Below, in pieces: positions 1 through 8,414 of a stretch of 64,000 bases of DNA (its first letter is position 1; each line of letters starts with the position of its first letter). Made by a program: the position numbers and the translations under genes. Under the pieces are notes generated by a model, which was not told the origin of the DNA, made no database searches, and saw only the letters and a list, made by a program, of their open reading frames with translations. The DNA comes from Hominisplanchenecus murintestinalis (lineage in GTDB: Bacteria > Bacillota > Clostridia > Lachnospirales > Lachnospiraceae). The stretch covers positions 22,022 to 86,021 of the forward strand of contig SRZB01000011.1 in NCBI GenBank assembly GCA_004793585.1, written 5' to 3'.

Positions 1-314
1 ATCTCGGAAACCGTATCCTCCTTTGCTCCGTCCTCCCGGAACATTTCATTTGCAGTAAGGTTTGACATGCACTCCAAAAGCACACAGGCGCCCTCCGGTA
101 TTTCCACAGTTTTCAATCCCGTATAGCACTCAATCGTCGTAAAGTTTTTCTCTGCCCGCATCCTGCGGTGTCTCTCAATCCTCCGGCGGCTTTCTTCATC
201 AAAGGGAAACATGGTTGCAAGGTAAATCCTCTGCTTATCGCCAAAGTCCAGAACGGCCTGTTCCGCACAGGCAGACTTCCCGCTCCCGCTTCCCCCGGTA
301 ATCAAAGTTATCAT
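1..314 (-). CDS. cobU: Adenosylcobinamide kinase / adenosylcobinamide-phosphate guanylyltransferase (CobU), N-terminal part
   Basis: About 104 codons are present; the gene runs off the left edge. Translation of the minus strand begins MITLITGGSGSGKSACAEQ, a P-loop (GGSGSGKS), followed by an HRRMR motif and LLECMSNLTANEMF, all typical of CobU. CobU phosphorylates adenosylcobinamide and then attaches GMP, giving the activated intermediate of nucleotide-loop assembly. The ATG at 312-314 has GGAG about 8 bases upstream, and that GGAG partly overlaps the cobT stop codon, so the two genes are probably translationally coupled. It is the last visible gene of the operon; cobS, cobD/cbiB, cbiP and cbiC are not in the window and may lie further left. 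Confidence 0.9.
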   Translation of the reverse strand, partial: MITLITGGSGSGKSACAEQAVLDFGDKQRIYLATMFPFDEESRRRIERHRRMRAEKNFTTIECYTGLKTVEIPEGACVLLECMSNLTANEMFREDGAKEDTVSE

Positions 315-323
315 CGGCTTCTC

Positions 324-1373
324 CTAATCCAGCGGCTGATAAGCCTCCATTCCCCAGTCTCCAAAGTCATCCATGCTGTGATAAACCGCCAGCCCCGTAT
401 CCAGAAGCGGGAAGAGATTCAGCGCGCCCGTTCCCTCGCCAAGACACATATCGCAGTGCAGAGGCGCTTCCTTTCCAAGCCGTTCCAGAAGCAGCGCGCC
501 CGCCGGTTCCTTTGACACATGGGACGCCAGCATATAGTCCTTTGCCAGCGGGCACATTGCCGCCGCCGCCATCGCCGCCGTAGCGGAAATCACTCCGTCA
601 ATCACGACTGGAATATGGAGCGCGGCTCCTCCCAGATAGAGTCCCGCAAGGGCGGCAAGGTCAAAACCGCCTACCTTTGCCAGCACGTCCACCGCATCGT
701 TTTTGTCCGGCTTATGAAGCGCTACCGCTTTTTTTATCACGTTGATTTTCCGCATCAGCCCCTCGGTGGAAAGCCCAGCTCCCCTCCCGGTCATCTGCTC
801 AACCGGAAGCTCCAGAAGCACAGACGCCACCGCACTGCTGGTCGTAGTGTTTCCGATTCCCATCTCCCCGGTAGCAATCATCTGGTATCCCTTTTCCTTC
901 ATCATCTCCGCTACTTCGATTCCCGTCTCAATGGCGCGTATCGCCTGTTCCCGGCTCATGGCGGGCTCTTTTGCCATATTTTTCGTCCCATAGGCGATTT
1001 TGCGGTTCAGGATGCCAACCTCTGCGGCAACACCCACATCCACAGGAAACATATCGCACCCCACGCTTCTGCACATAATGCTGGAGGCCGCCTTTCCCGA
1101 AAGAAAATTTTCTGTTACCAGAGCTGTTATCTCCTGCCCGCTCTGTGTGACTCCTTCCTCCACCACGCCGTTATCCGCGCACATAGGAACCAGCACCCTT
1201 TTCTCCAGGCGGACGTTCGGATTTCCTGTCATCCCCGCTGCCTGCACCACCATATCCTCCAGCTTTCCCAGGCTGTGGAGCGGATGCGCAATGCCATCCC
1301 AGCGCTTTCTGCTGTACTCCATCGCCGCCTCGTCAAGAGGTACGATTTTCTCTAACGTTTCCTGCAAATTCAT
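324..1373 (-). CDS. cobT: Nicotinate-nucleotide--dimethylbenzimidazole phosphoribosyltransferase
   Basis: 349 residues. CobT transfers phosphoribose from nicotinate mononucleotide to the lower-ligand base (normally dimethylbenzimidazole) to make the alpha-ribotide of cobalamin. Family motifs seen are VDVGVAAEV, GEMGIGNTTTSSA, a glycine-rich GLYLGGAALHIP stretch and GEGTGALNLF near the C-terminus; the Glu at about residue 313 corresponds to the catalytic Glu of characterised CobT enzymes. I chose the ATG at 1371-1373 over a start 15 codons upstream because AAGGAGG lies directly before it and the protein then begins in the usual way (MNLQETLEKI). There is a 25-base gap from the cbiA stop and a 9-base gap to cobU. 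Whether it prefers dimethylbenzimidazole or another base cannot be told from the sequence. Confidence 0.93.
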   Translation of the reverse strand: MNLQETLEKIVPLDEAAMEYSRKRWDGIAHPLHSLGKLEDMVVQAAGMTGNPNVRLEKRVLVPMCADNGVVEEGVTQSGQEITALVTENFLSGKAASSIMCRSVGCDMFPVDVGVAAEVGILNRKIAYGTKNMAKEPAMSREQAIRAIETGIEVAEMMKEKGYQMIATGEMGIGNTTTSSAVASVLLELPVEQMTGRGAGLSTEGLMRKINVIKKAVALHKPDKNDAVDVLAKVGGFDLAALAGLYLGGAALHIPVVIDGVISATAAMAAAAMCPLAKDYMLASHVSKEPAGALLLERLGKEAPLHCDMCLGEGTGALNLFPLLDTGLAVYHSMDDFGDWGMEAYQPLD

Positions 1374-1398
1374 GTGTCTCTCCTCCTTACTTCCGCTT

Positions 1399-2766
1399 TT
1401 AAAACTTACGGCACGCATTTAAAAATGCTTCTGCGAGCTTCGTATTCCCATAGTAATAAAAGTGGGGAAAGCCCGCCAGCATCGTATCGGTGCTATGCAT
1501 ACATTCCCATCCCCGGCTGCTCTCCGGCTTCTGTGCATAGAAATCCGTCCCGCAGTTTGTCGAGTCAAAATAATGAAACTCATGGGCAGGACAGGCGCCA
1601 ATCTCCTCCCCAAATACTGTCCCTTCCTTTTTGCTCGCAGAAATATATCCAAAACGGGAAAGCTTTGGCGTTTTATATGCCCTTCCATGAATAGCGCCCA
1701 CACCGTTACAGGGATTTCCCTCTCCATCTTCAAACGTATCATGCAGGTACATAAAGCCTCCGCACTCTGCCATCACAGGCATTCCCTGCCCCAGCTTCTC
1801 CCTGATTTCTTCCCGGAGCGCGGCGTTTTTTTCGAGCCGCCTGCCGAAAAGTTCCGGATAGCCTCCGTACAGCAAAAGCCCGTCCAGATTTTCAGGCAGC
1901 CTGCCGTCCCTGAGCGGCGAAAACGGTATTAACTCAGCCCCCAGCTCTTTTAAGAGTTCCAGATTATCCTCATACGCAAAACAGAACGCTTCATCCCTTG
2001 CAAACCCGATGCGCACTTTTTCCTGTCCCTTTAACATGCTTTTCCCCGCTTCAGCACAGTCTGTTTCCTCATATTCTCCCGCGCTCTCCGCCAGTTCCAA
2101 AAGCCCGTCCAGATCCAATGTCCCTTCCAGAATCTGTGCCAGACGGCAGAGCTTTTCCCGAAATCCCTCCACCTCCTCAGGCATTACCAGCCCCAGATGT
2201 CTGCTCTCAATCACACACTCCTCCACCTTCGGCACATAACCGTACACCCGGATTCCCAGTTCCTCTTCTGCCATCTTTTTCACCCGTGGATAAAGCATAG
2301 GGGACATCTGATTTAAAATCACGCCCTTTATCCCGCTGTCCTTCCGAAACCGGATAAAACCTTCTATGTAAGGCAGTATGGAAACACTCATACCCTTGCA
2401 GTTTACGATCAGGACAGCGGGAGTATCCGTAACCCGCGCCAGATCGTAAGCGCTTGCCTTTGTGGTTGTCCCTCCCACTCCGTCATAATAGCCCATGACT
2501 CCTTCCATCACCGCCAGACTGCAGCCCTTACTGTTTTTCGCCAACAGATGTCTTATTGTCTTTTCATCCGCAAAAAAGGTGTCCAGATTCCGGGACTTTG
2601 TGCCGATAACTTTTGTATGGAACATCGGGTCAATGTAATCCGGCCCGCATTTAAAGGACGCCGGAGTCAGCCCGCGGTTTACAAACGCCTGGAGAATCCC
2701 ACAGGTAAGCAGCGTCTTTCCGCTGCCGCTCGCGCCTGCCGCCAAAAGAAAACGGGGTATTTTCAT
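1399..2766 (-). CDS. cbiA: Cobyrinate a,c-diamide synthase
   Basis: 455 residues. CbiA (the CobB equivalent of the anaerobic route) uses glutamine and ATP to amidate the a and c side chains of cobyrinate. The N-terminal dethiobiotin-synthetase-like domain carries a P-loop, GASGSGKT, at residues 11-18. The C-terminal half is a class I glutamine amidotransferase with the nucleophile Cys near 335 in PVMAECGGFMYL and the partner His near 395 in PAHEFHY. Length is normal for the family. It lies 16 bases downstream of the cobK-cbiE-cbiT fusion in the same operon. No defect is seen. Confidence 0.95.
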   Translation of the reverse strand: MKIPRFLLAAGASGSGKTLLTCGILQAFVNRGLTPASFKCGPDYIDPMFHTKVIGTKSRNLDTFFADEKTIRHLLAKNSKGCSLAVMEGVMGYYDGVGGTTTKASAYDLARVTDTPAVLIVNCKGMSVSILPYIEGFIRFRKDSGIKGVILNQMSPMLYPRVKKMAEEELGIRVYGYVPKVEECVIESRHLGLVMPEEVEGFREKLCRLAQILEGTLDLDGLLELAESAGEYEETDCAEAGKSMLKGQEKVRIGFARDEAFCFAYEDNLELLKELGAELIPFSPLRDGRLPENLDGLLLYGGYPELFGRRLEKNAALREEIREKLGQGMPVMAECGGFMYLHDTFEDGEGNPCNGVGAIHGRAYKTPKLSRFGYISASKKEGTVFGEEIGACPAHEFHYFDSTNCGTDFYAQKPESSRGWECMHSTDTMLAGFPHFYYYGNTKLAEAFLNACRKF

Positions 2767-2782
2767 AACTATTCCTTCTTTC

Positions 2783-4762
2783 CTATTCCTGCCGTCTTTT
2801 TCCTGTGCACGAAATAATCGTAATCGGGTTTTCCCCTGTCATCATGTGATAATTTCCCGCCGTTTTTGCCCTGCTGACCGCCGCCTGAACGATTTCCGTA
2901 TCTTCCACAGGCAACGCTTTCAGGCAATGCAGCGTCTCCGAAACAGTCTCAAGGGCAATGCAGTTTATCACCATCCTTACTTTCGGGTTTTTCCCAAGAA
3001 GCAGCTCCATGATTTCCTTCATCTTCCCTGAAGAGCCGCCGATAAACGCATGGGTCGGCGGCTGCAAATCCTCCATCGCCAAAGGCGCTTCGCCCTCTAC
3101 GATTTCCAGGTTATCTACTGCAAATTTCACCTTATTTTTCTTCAAAAGCTCCACGGCCAAAGGTTTCTTTTCGATGGCATAAACCTTTCCCTCCGGCATC
3201 CGCACCGCCATTTCCACAGCGACAGAGCCTGTGCCTGCGCCGATGTCGTAGCACACGGAATCACTTTTCAATCCCAGCTTGGAAAGGGAAATTGTCCGGA
3301 TTTCCTCTTTCGTCATAGGCACTTGATCCCTGATAAATTCCTCATCCCGGATTCCATGCGTCGCCGGAAGCTCTTCATAGTCCTCATTTTCCATATACAC
3401 CACGCTGAGCGTATCTGCCTGATAGCCCAGAAAGTCCTGCGGCTTCCCATGAAGGATTTTTTCTTCCCGGTAGGAAAGCCGCTCCCCGGTATACATGTCC
3501 ACATTTCCCAGCCCATATTCCAGGAGCTTTTCTGCCACAGACGCAATCCCGTCCGTGGTTCCGAGAATAGAAAATACTTTACGATGATGTTTTACAAGGG
3601 ACGCCAGATTGCTGCTCCTCCCGTGGGCGCTGGTGATGACCGCGTCGTCCCACGGCTTTCCGATGCGGCTCATAAAGTACGCGACTGACGAAATCCCACA
3701 TACGATGCGCGCCTGCTTTCCAAGCACTTCAAGCAGTTTCCTTGCCCCGCTGTAAAAGCCAACGTCTCCCGACAGAACCACTGCGATTTTCTCATATTCC
3801 GGATGGCGCGCTATGTAATCCCCAATCTTCCTGCTGTCATACTCCTGATATGTGTCTTGCCAGGCCTCCGCACAGGCTTCCACCATCCGCTTCGCCCCTA
3901 TGATTACATCTGCTTCCCGCAGAACCCGGGAAGCCTCTTCCGTGCGGCTTTCCCTGCCTCCCATGCCGATTCCCACAAGAGAGACTTCAGCCGCGGACCG
4001 AAGTGAAAACTTTTCACACAGCAGCCTTTTACATGCATTCACGGAAATCCCTGTTTCCTTCAAAGGTCTTCCGATAATTACCGGAATACAGCCGCACTCC
4101 CTTGCCGCGTCCAGCTTTTCCTGAAAGCCCCCGGTATTTCCCGACCTCTTGGTAACCAGATATCTACAATCCAGCTGACGCAGCATCGCCGCATTTAGTT
4201 CTTTCGAAAAAGGCCCCTGCATACAGATTAAATTCCGCCCCTTAAATCCAAGCCGCGTACATTCTTCCGCCACCTGCGGAAGCGAGAGCACTCTTAAAAA
4301 GACCCTGTTCTGATAATCCGGTAAAGCCGTATACTTCGCCGCCTCCTTGCTTCCCGTGGTTACAAGAACATTGCCCTCCGTCTGTTCCAGAATGGCAGCC
4401 GCCGCCTCCACGCTGTCAGCAAAGATGCACTTCCCGTCCTCCAGATCTCCCTGATTTTCCCTCAGCACCCTCACATAAGAAGCCCCTGTCCTCTCACATG
4501 CTTTTCTTATGTTCTCCGTGACCTCGACGGCGTAGGGATGCGTAGCGTCAATCACCAGCGGAAGATTTTTTTCTCTCATCAAAAGCTCCATGCGTTCCTC
4601 ATCCAGCCGCTCATGAGAAATTTCCAGGCATCCACCCTCCGGCAATAACTCCTCCCCGTATTCCGTAGCCACGCATATATATGCGGGAACCTTCCGCTTA
4701 CTGAGGAACTCTGCGAGCAGCCTTCCCTCTGTTGTCCCTGCAAAAACAATTACTTTACACAT
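2783..4762 (-). CDS. cbiET: Triple fusion: precorrin-6A reductase (CobK/CbiJ) + CbiE + CbiT methyltransferases
   Basis: 659 residues, three enzymes in one chain. Residues 1-255 are CobK/CbiJ, the NAD(P)H-dependent reductase, with the N-terminal FAGTTEGR motif and DATHPYA. Residues about 260-460 are CbiE, a tetrapyrrole C5 methyltransferase (VGIGMGG, LSGDVGFYSGA). Residues about 470-655 are CbiT, the C15 methyltransferase/decarboxylase, with SAM-binding motif DIGAGTGSVAVE at 506-517 and FIGGSSGKM. CbiE-CbiT (CobL-like) fusions are common; the added N-terminal reductase is less usual. The three activities act on neighbouring intermediates, so the fusion may help pass on labile corrinoids. AAGGGGG precedes the ATG. 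Confidence 0.93.
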   Translation of the reverse strand: MCKVIVFAGTTEGRLLAEFLSKRKVPAYICVATEYGEELLPEGGCLEISHERLDEERMELLMREKNLPLVIDATHPYAVEVTENIRKACERTGASYVRVLRENQGDLEDGKCIFADSVEAAAAILEQTEGNVLVTTGSKEAAKYTALPDYQNRVFLRVLSLPQVAEECTRLGFKGRNLICMQGPFSKELNAAMLRQLDCRYLVTKRSGNTGGFQEKLDAARECGCIPVIIGRPLKETGISVNACKRLLCEKFSLRSAAEVSLVGIGMGGRESRTEEASRVLREADVIIGAKRMVEACAEAWQDTYQEYDSRKIGDYIARHPEYEKIAVVLSGDVGFYSGARKLLEVLGKQARIVCGISSVAYFMSRIGKPWDDAVITSAHGRSSNLASLVKHHRKVFSILGTTDGIASVAEKLLEYGLGNVDMYTGERLSYREEKILHGKPQDFLGYQADTLSVVYMENEDYEELPATHGIRDEEFIRDQVPMTKEEIRTISLSKLGLKSDSVCYDIGAGTGSVAVEMAVRMPEGKVYAIEKKPLAVELLKKNKVKFAVDNLEIVEGEAPLAMEDLQPPTHAFIGGSSGKMKEIMELLLGKNPKVRMVINCIALETVSETLHCLKALPVEDTEIVQAAVSRAKTAGNYHMMTGENPITIISCTGKRRQE

Positions 4763-4821
4763 GCTTCCCCCTTTTTGGGCAGCAGATCAGATAAGGCGGC
4801 CTGCTACACGCAAATTTTGTT

Positions 4822-5550
4822 TCAAATCCTATATCCCCTCGGAGTAACCATCTTCCCTCCGATTTCCACTGTCTGGGAATTACCGATAAATACCGTGGTG
4901 AACATATCCACCTTCGTATCCCTCAGCTCCTTTAACGTCAGAACCCTGCTCTCTTCCCCGTCTCTTCCGATGTTCCAGACAATCCCGCAGACAGTCTCTG
5001 GCGCTTTATATTCCATCATCAGCTTACATGCCTTTTCCAGATAGTCATGGCGCTTTTTGCTGGAAGGGTTGTACAGGCAGATCACAAAGTCTGCTTTGGA
5101 AGCCTCCAGAAGCCTTGCCTCGATTTTCTCCCACGGAGTCAGCAGATCGCTTAAGCTGATCAGGCAAAAATCATGAATCAGCGGCGCGCCCAACACTGCC
5201 GCCCCGCCTGTCGCCGCAGTAACGCCGGGTATCACCTGAAGCTCTACCTCCGGATAGTTTACGCCCGTCTCATACATCAGCCCCGACATTCCGTAAACGC
5301 CCGCATCCCCGCTGCAAATCATCGAAACGTTTTTTCCCTTTTTCGCTTCCTCAAACGCCAGGATACAGCGGTCGACCTCCTTTTTCATCGGCGTCGTCAT
5401 GAACTCTTTTTCGGGAAAATGTTCCCTTACCAAATCCACATACACCGTATAGCCGATAATTACATCGCTCTTCTTCAATGCTTCCGCCGCTTCTATCGTC
5501 ATCTTTTCGTAGGCTCCCGGCCCGATGCCTACCACATACAATTTATTCAA
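4822..5550 (-). CDS. cobJ: Precorrin-3B / cobalt-factor III C17-methyltransferase
   Basis: 242 residues, tetrapyrrole methylase fold. The N-terminal KLYVVGIGPGAYEKMT and the central CSGDAGVYGMSGL motif identify the CobJ/CbiH class, which methylates C17 and drives ring contraction. The start is TTG at 5548-5550: GGAGGG lies about 6 bases upstream, the TTG lies inside the cbiG stop region (TTGAATAA), and the protein begins correctly there (MNKLYVV). The 8-base overlap with cbiG suggests translational coupling, and a weak start codon could limit CobJ relative to CbiG. Confidence 0.93.
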   Translation of the reverse strand: MNKLYVVGIGPGAYEKMTIEAAEALKKSDVIIGYTVYVDLVREHFPEKEFMTTPMKKEVDRCILAFEEAKKGKNVSMICSGDAGVYGMSGLMYETGVNYPEVELQVIPGVTAATGGAAVLGAPLIHDFCLISLSDLLTPWEKIEARLLEASKADFVICLYNPSSKKRHDYLEKACKLMMEYKAPETVCGIVWNIGRDGEESRVLTLKELRDTKVDMFTTVFIGNSQTVEIGGKMVTPRGYRI

Positions 5551-6739
5551 ATTCCACCCTCCAGTCTTTCACGGCAAGCGCAGCAGTAACGCCGTCCCGC
5601 GCATATTTTCTGCCGATTAATCTTCCTGCTTTTCCGTCTGTGCTGCTTCCCAAAACCGCTGCTCTTTCACATACATTATCCACCCCGGTCACTTTCTCCA
5701 CAAATCCGGAAGCCGTAAACGTACCTTCCGCCTGCCTTAACTCTTCCGCCGTATAGGTCAAAAACGGCAGGTTTCTCTCCCTGCAGTATTCCAGGACTCC
5801 TTTTTCTTCTTTTTTCAAATCAATGCTTGCTACCTGCGCCACTGCTGCAGGAGAAACAGAAATCTCCTCACATGCCCTGCGGATTACATTTTCCACTGTT
5901 TCTTTTGGCGTTCCCTTTTTACAGCCCACGCCCACCGTGATAATTTCCGGAACCAGATAAAGCGTATTTGTAAAAAGGCGTTCCCTGTCATTAAGCGTAA
6001 CGAAAATCCCAAGCTCCGGCTTTTCTTCCTGCGCTTTACAGAGACATAGTCCGCGCGGCAGTTCCCCCTCGCAGAAAAAATCTGTGCCGAAACCGACTTC
6101 TTCCCCTGCAAGCAGCGCGGCAGAAACCTCCTTTGCCAGCTTCATATCAGAAATCCGGCATCCGTTTTTCTTAGCAAAAACATCTACGGCAAATTTCCGG
6201 TTTAAATCGGTTGCCGTCGTCACAACCGGCTCGGCACCGACCAGTTCCGCAATCTCCCATGCCAGCTCATTCGCCCCTCCGAGATGCCCGGACAGAAGAG
6301 AAATCGCATAATTCCCTTTCTCATCCACAACCACAACCGCCGGGTCTGTTTTCTTGCTTTTTACGAACGGGGCGATACTCCTCACTGCAATCCCGCAGGC
6401 CCCTACAAAAACGATGGCGTCGCTGTCGGCAAATCTCTTTCCCGTCCATTCCCTTACCGATTCCGTAACAGGCTCCGAACACGTTTCCACGTTTCCCAAA
6501 TCCTTCACACTCTTCTGGCATGTCGGTTCTTCTGAAGAATTCTGTACTTCCGTCCGGCATACGGATTCCTCCGCCGGATTTTGTACTTTCTCCCGGCATT
6601 CAGATTCCTCCGGCATTTCTTTTACATATTTACTCTTCCGGTAAGACTTCACCTCATAGAAACGCTCTTGTAAGTCCCCGCAGATTCTTTCTCCTAAGCA
6701 GCAGCCTGTCCGACTAAAACTAATGATTGAAATTTTCAT
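5543..6739 (-). CDS. cbiG: Cobalt-precorrin-5A hydrolase CbiG with an unusual tandem-repeat insertion
   Basis: 398 residues. CbiG opens the delta-lactone of cobalt-precorrin-5A, releasing acetaldehyde, a step found only in the oxygen-independent route. Recognised by GACGIAVRSIAPF, DPAVVVVDEKG, SLLSGHLGGANELA (middle domain) and TVGVGCKKGTP with the C-terminal CbiG domain. Between the N-terminal strand (MKISIISFSRTG) and the GACGIAVR domain there is an insert of about 50 residues made of a degenerate 13-residue repeat, described in a separate entry. It overlaps cobM upstream by 4 bases (ATGA) and cobJ downstream by 8 bases. The catalytic regions look intact, so it is probably functional. Confidence 0.93.
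   Translation of the reverse strand: MKISIISFSRTGCCLGERICGDLQERFYEVKSYRKSKYVKEMPEESECREKVQNPAEESVCRTEVQNSSEEPTCQKSVKDLGNVETCSEPVTESVREWTGKRFADSDAIVFVGACGIAVRSIAPFVKSKKTDPAVVVVDEKGNYAISLLSGHLGGANELAWEIAELVGAEPVVTTATDLNRKFAVDVFAKKNGCRISDMKLAKEVSAALLAGEEVGFGTDFFCEGELPRGLCLCKAQEEKPELGIFVTLNDRERLFTNTLYLVPEIITVGVGCKKGTPKETVENVIRRACEEISVSPAAVAQVASIDLKKEEKGVLEYCRERNLPFLTYTAEELRQAEGTFTASGFVEKVTGVDNVCERAAVLGSSTDGKAGRLIGRKYARDGVTAALAVKDWRVEFE
6455..6610 (-). repeat. Four tandem 39-bp units encoding a Cys-containing 13-residue repeat inside cbiG
   Basis: Residues 44-95 of CbiG read as four consecutive 13-mers: EESECREKVQNPA, EESVCRTEVQNSS, EEPTCQKSVKDLG and NVETCSEPVTESV. The cysteines fall at residues 48, 61, 74 and 87, exactly 13 apart. 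The similarity fades from the first to the fourth unit, as expected for an expanded then decayed repeat. The repeat sits in the linker before the conserved GACGIAVR domain, not in a catalytic segment. Function unknown. Confidence 0.8.
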
Positions 6740-7503
6740 TCTACTATATCGCTTCCCTTGCGGAATTCTGTAGTAAATCCAGGGTCGTACAGCTTCGAAC
6801 GCTCATAAGAATGATGGGCGACCACATCCCCAATAATCATCAGCGCCGTTTTCGTGATATTATTTTCCTTTGCAGTCTGCGCCAATGTTTCCACGGTGCA
6901 GACAAAAGACTTTTCATCCTCCCAGGTGGCCTTATACACAATCGCCGCCGGGGTATCCGGCGCATATCCCCCGGCAATCAGCCTCCCGGAAAGCTCGTCC
7001 AGCATTCCGGCGCTCAAGAACACCACCATCGTGGCATGGTGCGCAGCAAAAGACTCAATGCTTTCCTTCTCCGGCACAGGCGTCCGTCCCGCCATACGTG
7101 TAATCACCACGCTCTGCGACACACCCGGAAGCGTATACTCCAAGTTCAGGGCTGATGCAGCGCCGCTAAAAGAACTGACGCCCGGACAGTAATCATACGC
7201 GATTCCTCTCTCATCCAATACATCCATCTGCTCCCGGATGGCTCCATAGAGACAGGGGTCTCCTGTGTGGAGACGCACCGTCATTTTCCCTTCCTTCTCT
7301 GCCTGGAACATCACCTCCAGCACTTCCTCCAGCGTCATTTTGGCGCTGTTATAAATCCGGCACCCGCCTTTTGCGTCATCCAACAGCGCGGGATTTACCA
7401 GCGAGCCCGCGTAGATGATGACATCCGCCTCCTCCAGATACTTTTTCCCCCGGACAGTAATCAGATCTGCCGCCCCGCTGCCTGCACCTACAAAATGTAT
7501 CAT
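6736..7503 (-). CDS. cobM: Precorrin-4 / cobalt-precorrin-4 C11-methyltransferase
   Basis: 255 residues, tetrapyrrole methylase. Begins MIHFVGAGSGAADLITVRG and carries HTGDPCLYGAIREQM and YCPGVSSFSGAASALN, diagnostic of CobM/CbiF, which methylates C11 using S-adenosylmethionine. GAGG lies 8 bases before the ATG. The stop codon overlaps the cbiG ATG (ATGA). It is separated from cobI by a 154-base spacer holding a palindromic element, the largest internal gap of the operon. Confidence 0.94.
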   Translation of the reverse strand: MIHFVGAGSGAADLITVRGKKYLEEADVIIYAGSLVNPALLDDAKGGCRIYNSAKMTLEEVLEVMFQAEKEGKMTVRLHTGDPCLYGAIREQMDVLDERGIAYDYCPGVSSFSGAASALNLEYTLPGVSQSVVITRMAGRTPVPEKESIESFAAHHATMVVFLSAGMLDELSGRLIAGGYAPDTPAAIVYKATWEDEKSFVCTVETLAQTAKENNITKTALMIIGDVVAHHSYERSKLYDPGFTTEFRKGSDIVE

Positions 7504-7657
7504 ATCGTATCCTCATTTCTTTTCTCTTTTATAACTGTTCAGTACCTTCACAGTTCCGATGCAAAAATCCATAAAAATCGTCTTTAACGATGGAATTTTT
7601 GCACTCTTGAATCATATTTTCACGGTCTCAGCAGCAAGTGCTTCGACCTGTTCTGAA
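7504..7657. repeat. Palindromic intergenic element between cobI and cobM
   Basis: A 154-base noncoding gap in an otherwise closely packed operon. Nested inverted repeats are visible: GCAAAAATCCAT at 7561-7572 against ATGGAATTTTTGC at 7590-7602, and inside them ATCGT (7577-7581) against ACGAT (7587-7591). There is no T-run after the stem on the minus strand, so it does not look like a full terminator. It could be a mobile palindromic repeat, an mRNA-processing site or a stability element that sets different levels for the upstream and downstream genes. Confidence 0.5.
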
Positions 7658-8353
7658 TCAGTTACTCTCTTTTACAATAATCAGGGAGTAATACCCCGCT
7701 GCTTCCGGGATTTCCTCTGCTGATTCGTAAATTTTTTCTGATTCCATTCCGCAGTTTTCAATCATCACCGCCTGCTGCCCGCTTTTTAAAATACTCTCTC
7801 TGACCTGTTTCATTTTCTTTCCTGTTTTCATCAGAACTTTCGTACCCGGAAGCTTTAAAATCCCCTCCAGCTCTTCCGCTTTGTAGGTAGCCGGAATCAC
7901 GTGAAGCGGCTCCGCCCTCTCCACAAGCCCCATATTCAGCCTTGCCGCCACGGCACAGAAAGAAGTGATTCCGCTGACAATCTCCACCTCATATCCTCTT
8001 TCCAGAATCCTTTGATGGACATACAGATACGTGGAATACACCGTCGGATCCCCCAGCGTAAGAAAAGCTACCTGCCGTCCCTGTTTCAAATGAACTTCCA
8101 CATCGTCCGCCGCCTTTTTATGGTTTTCCTCCAGCACGGCGGCGTCTTTTGTCATAGGCATGGCAACCGGCAGCAGGATTTTCTCATCTAGCCCGCCGTA
8201 CACGCTTTTGGCAATCTGGTACGCCACACTATTCTCCGTATCGTTTCCCGGTACTGCAATCACTTCACTTTCCTTTATCAAACGCAGCGCCTTTAACGTG
8301 AGAAGCTCCGCATCTCCCGGTCCTACCCCTAATCCAAACAGTTTTCCACTCAT
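7658..8353 (-). CDS. cobI: Precorrin-2 / cobalt-factor II C20-methyltransferase
   Basis: 231 residues. Begins MSGKLFGLGVGPGDAELLTLKA, with LTLGDPTVYSTYLYVH and IVSGITSFCAVAARL, the CobI/CbiL pattern. The enzyme adds the C20 methyl group to precorrin-2 or its cobalt form, the entry step into the corrin branch. AAGGAG is 9 bases before the ATG. Second gene of the operon after cbiD. Length is normal and no defect is seen. Confidence 0.94.
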   Translation of the reverse strand: MSGKLFGLGVGPGDAELLTLKALRLIKESEVIAVPGNDTENSVAYQIAKSVYGGLDEKILLPVAMPMTKDAAVLEENHKKAADDVEVHLKQGRQVAFLTLGDPTVYSTYLYVHQRILERGYEVEIVSGITSFCAVAARLNMGLVERAEPLHVIPATYKAEELEGILKLPGTKVLMKTGKKMKQVRESILKSGQQAVMIENCGMESEKIYESAEEIPEAAGYYSLIIVKESN

Positions 8354-8414
8354 CTTTCATATCTCCTTATATTTCTTTTTCCCACGGGCATTGAGTCGGA
8401 CAAGCGCTGTCTGG

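Noticed and set aside
519..1355. Long open frame on the plus strand opposite cobT
   Set aside because: It is antisense to a well-supported gene, has no ribosome binding site and its translation is low-complexity His/Arg-rich, as expected for a shadow frame.
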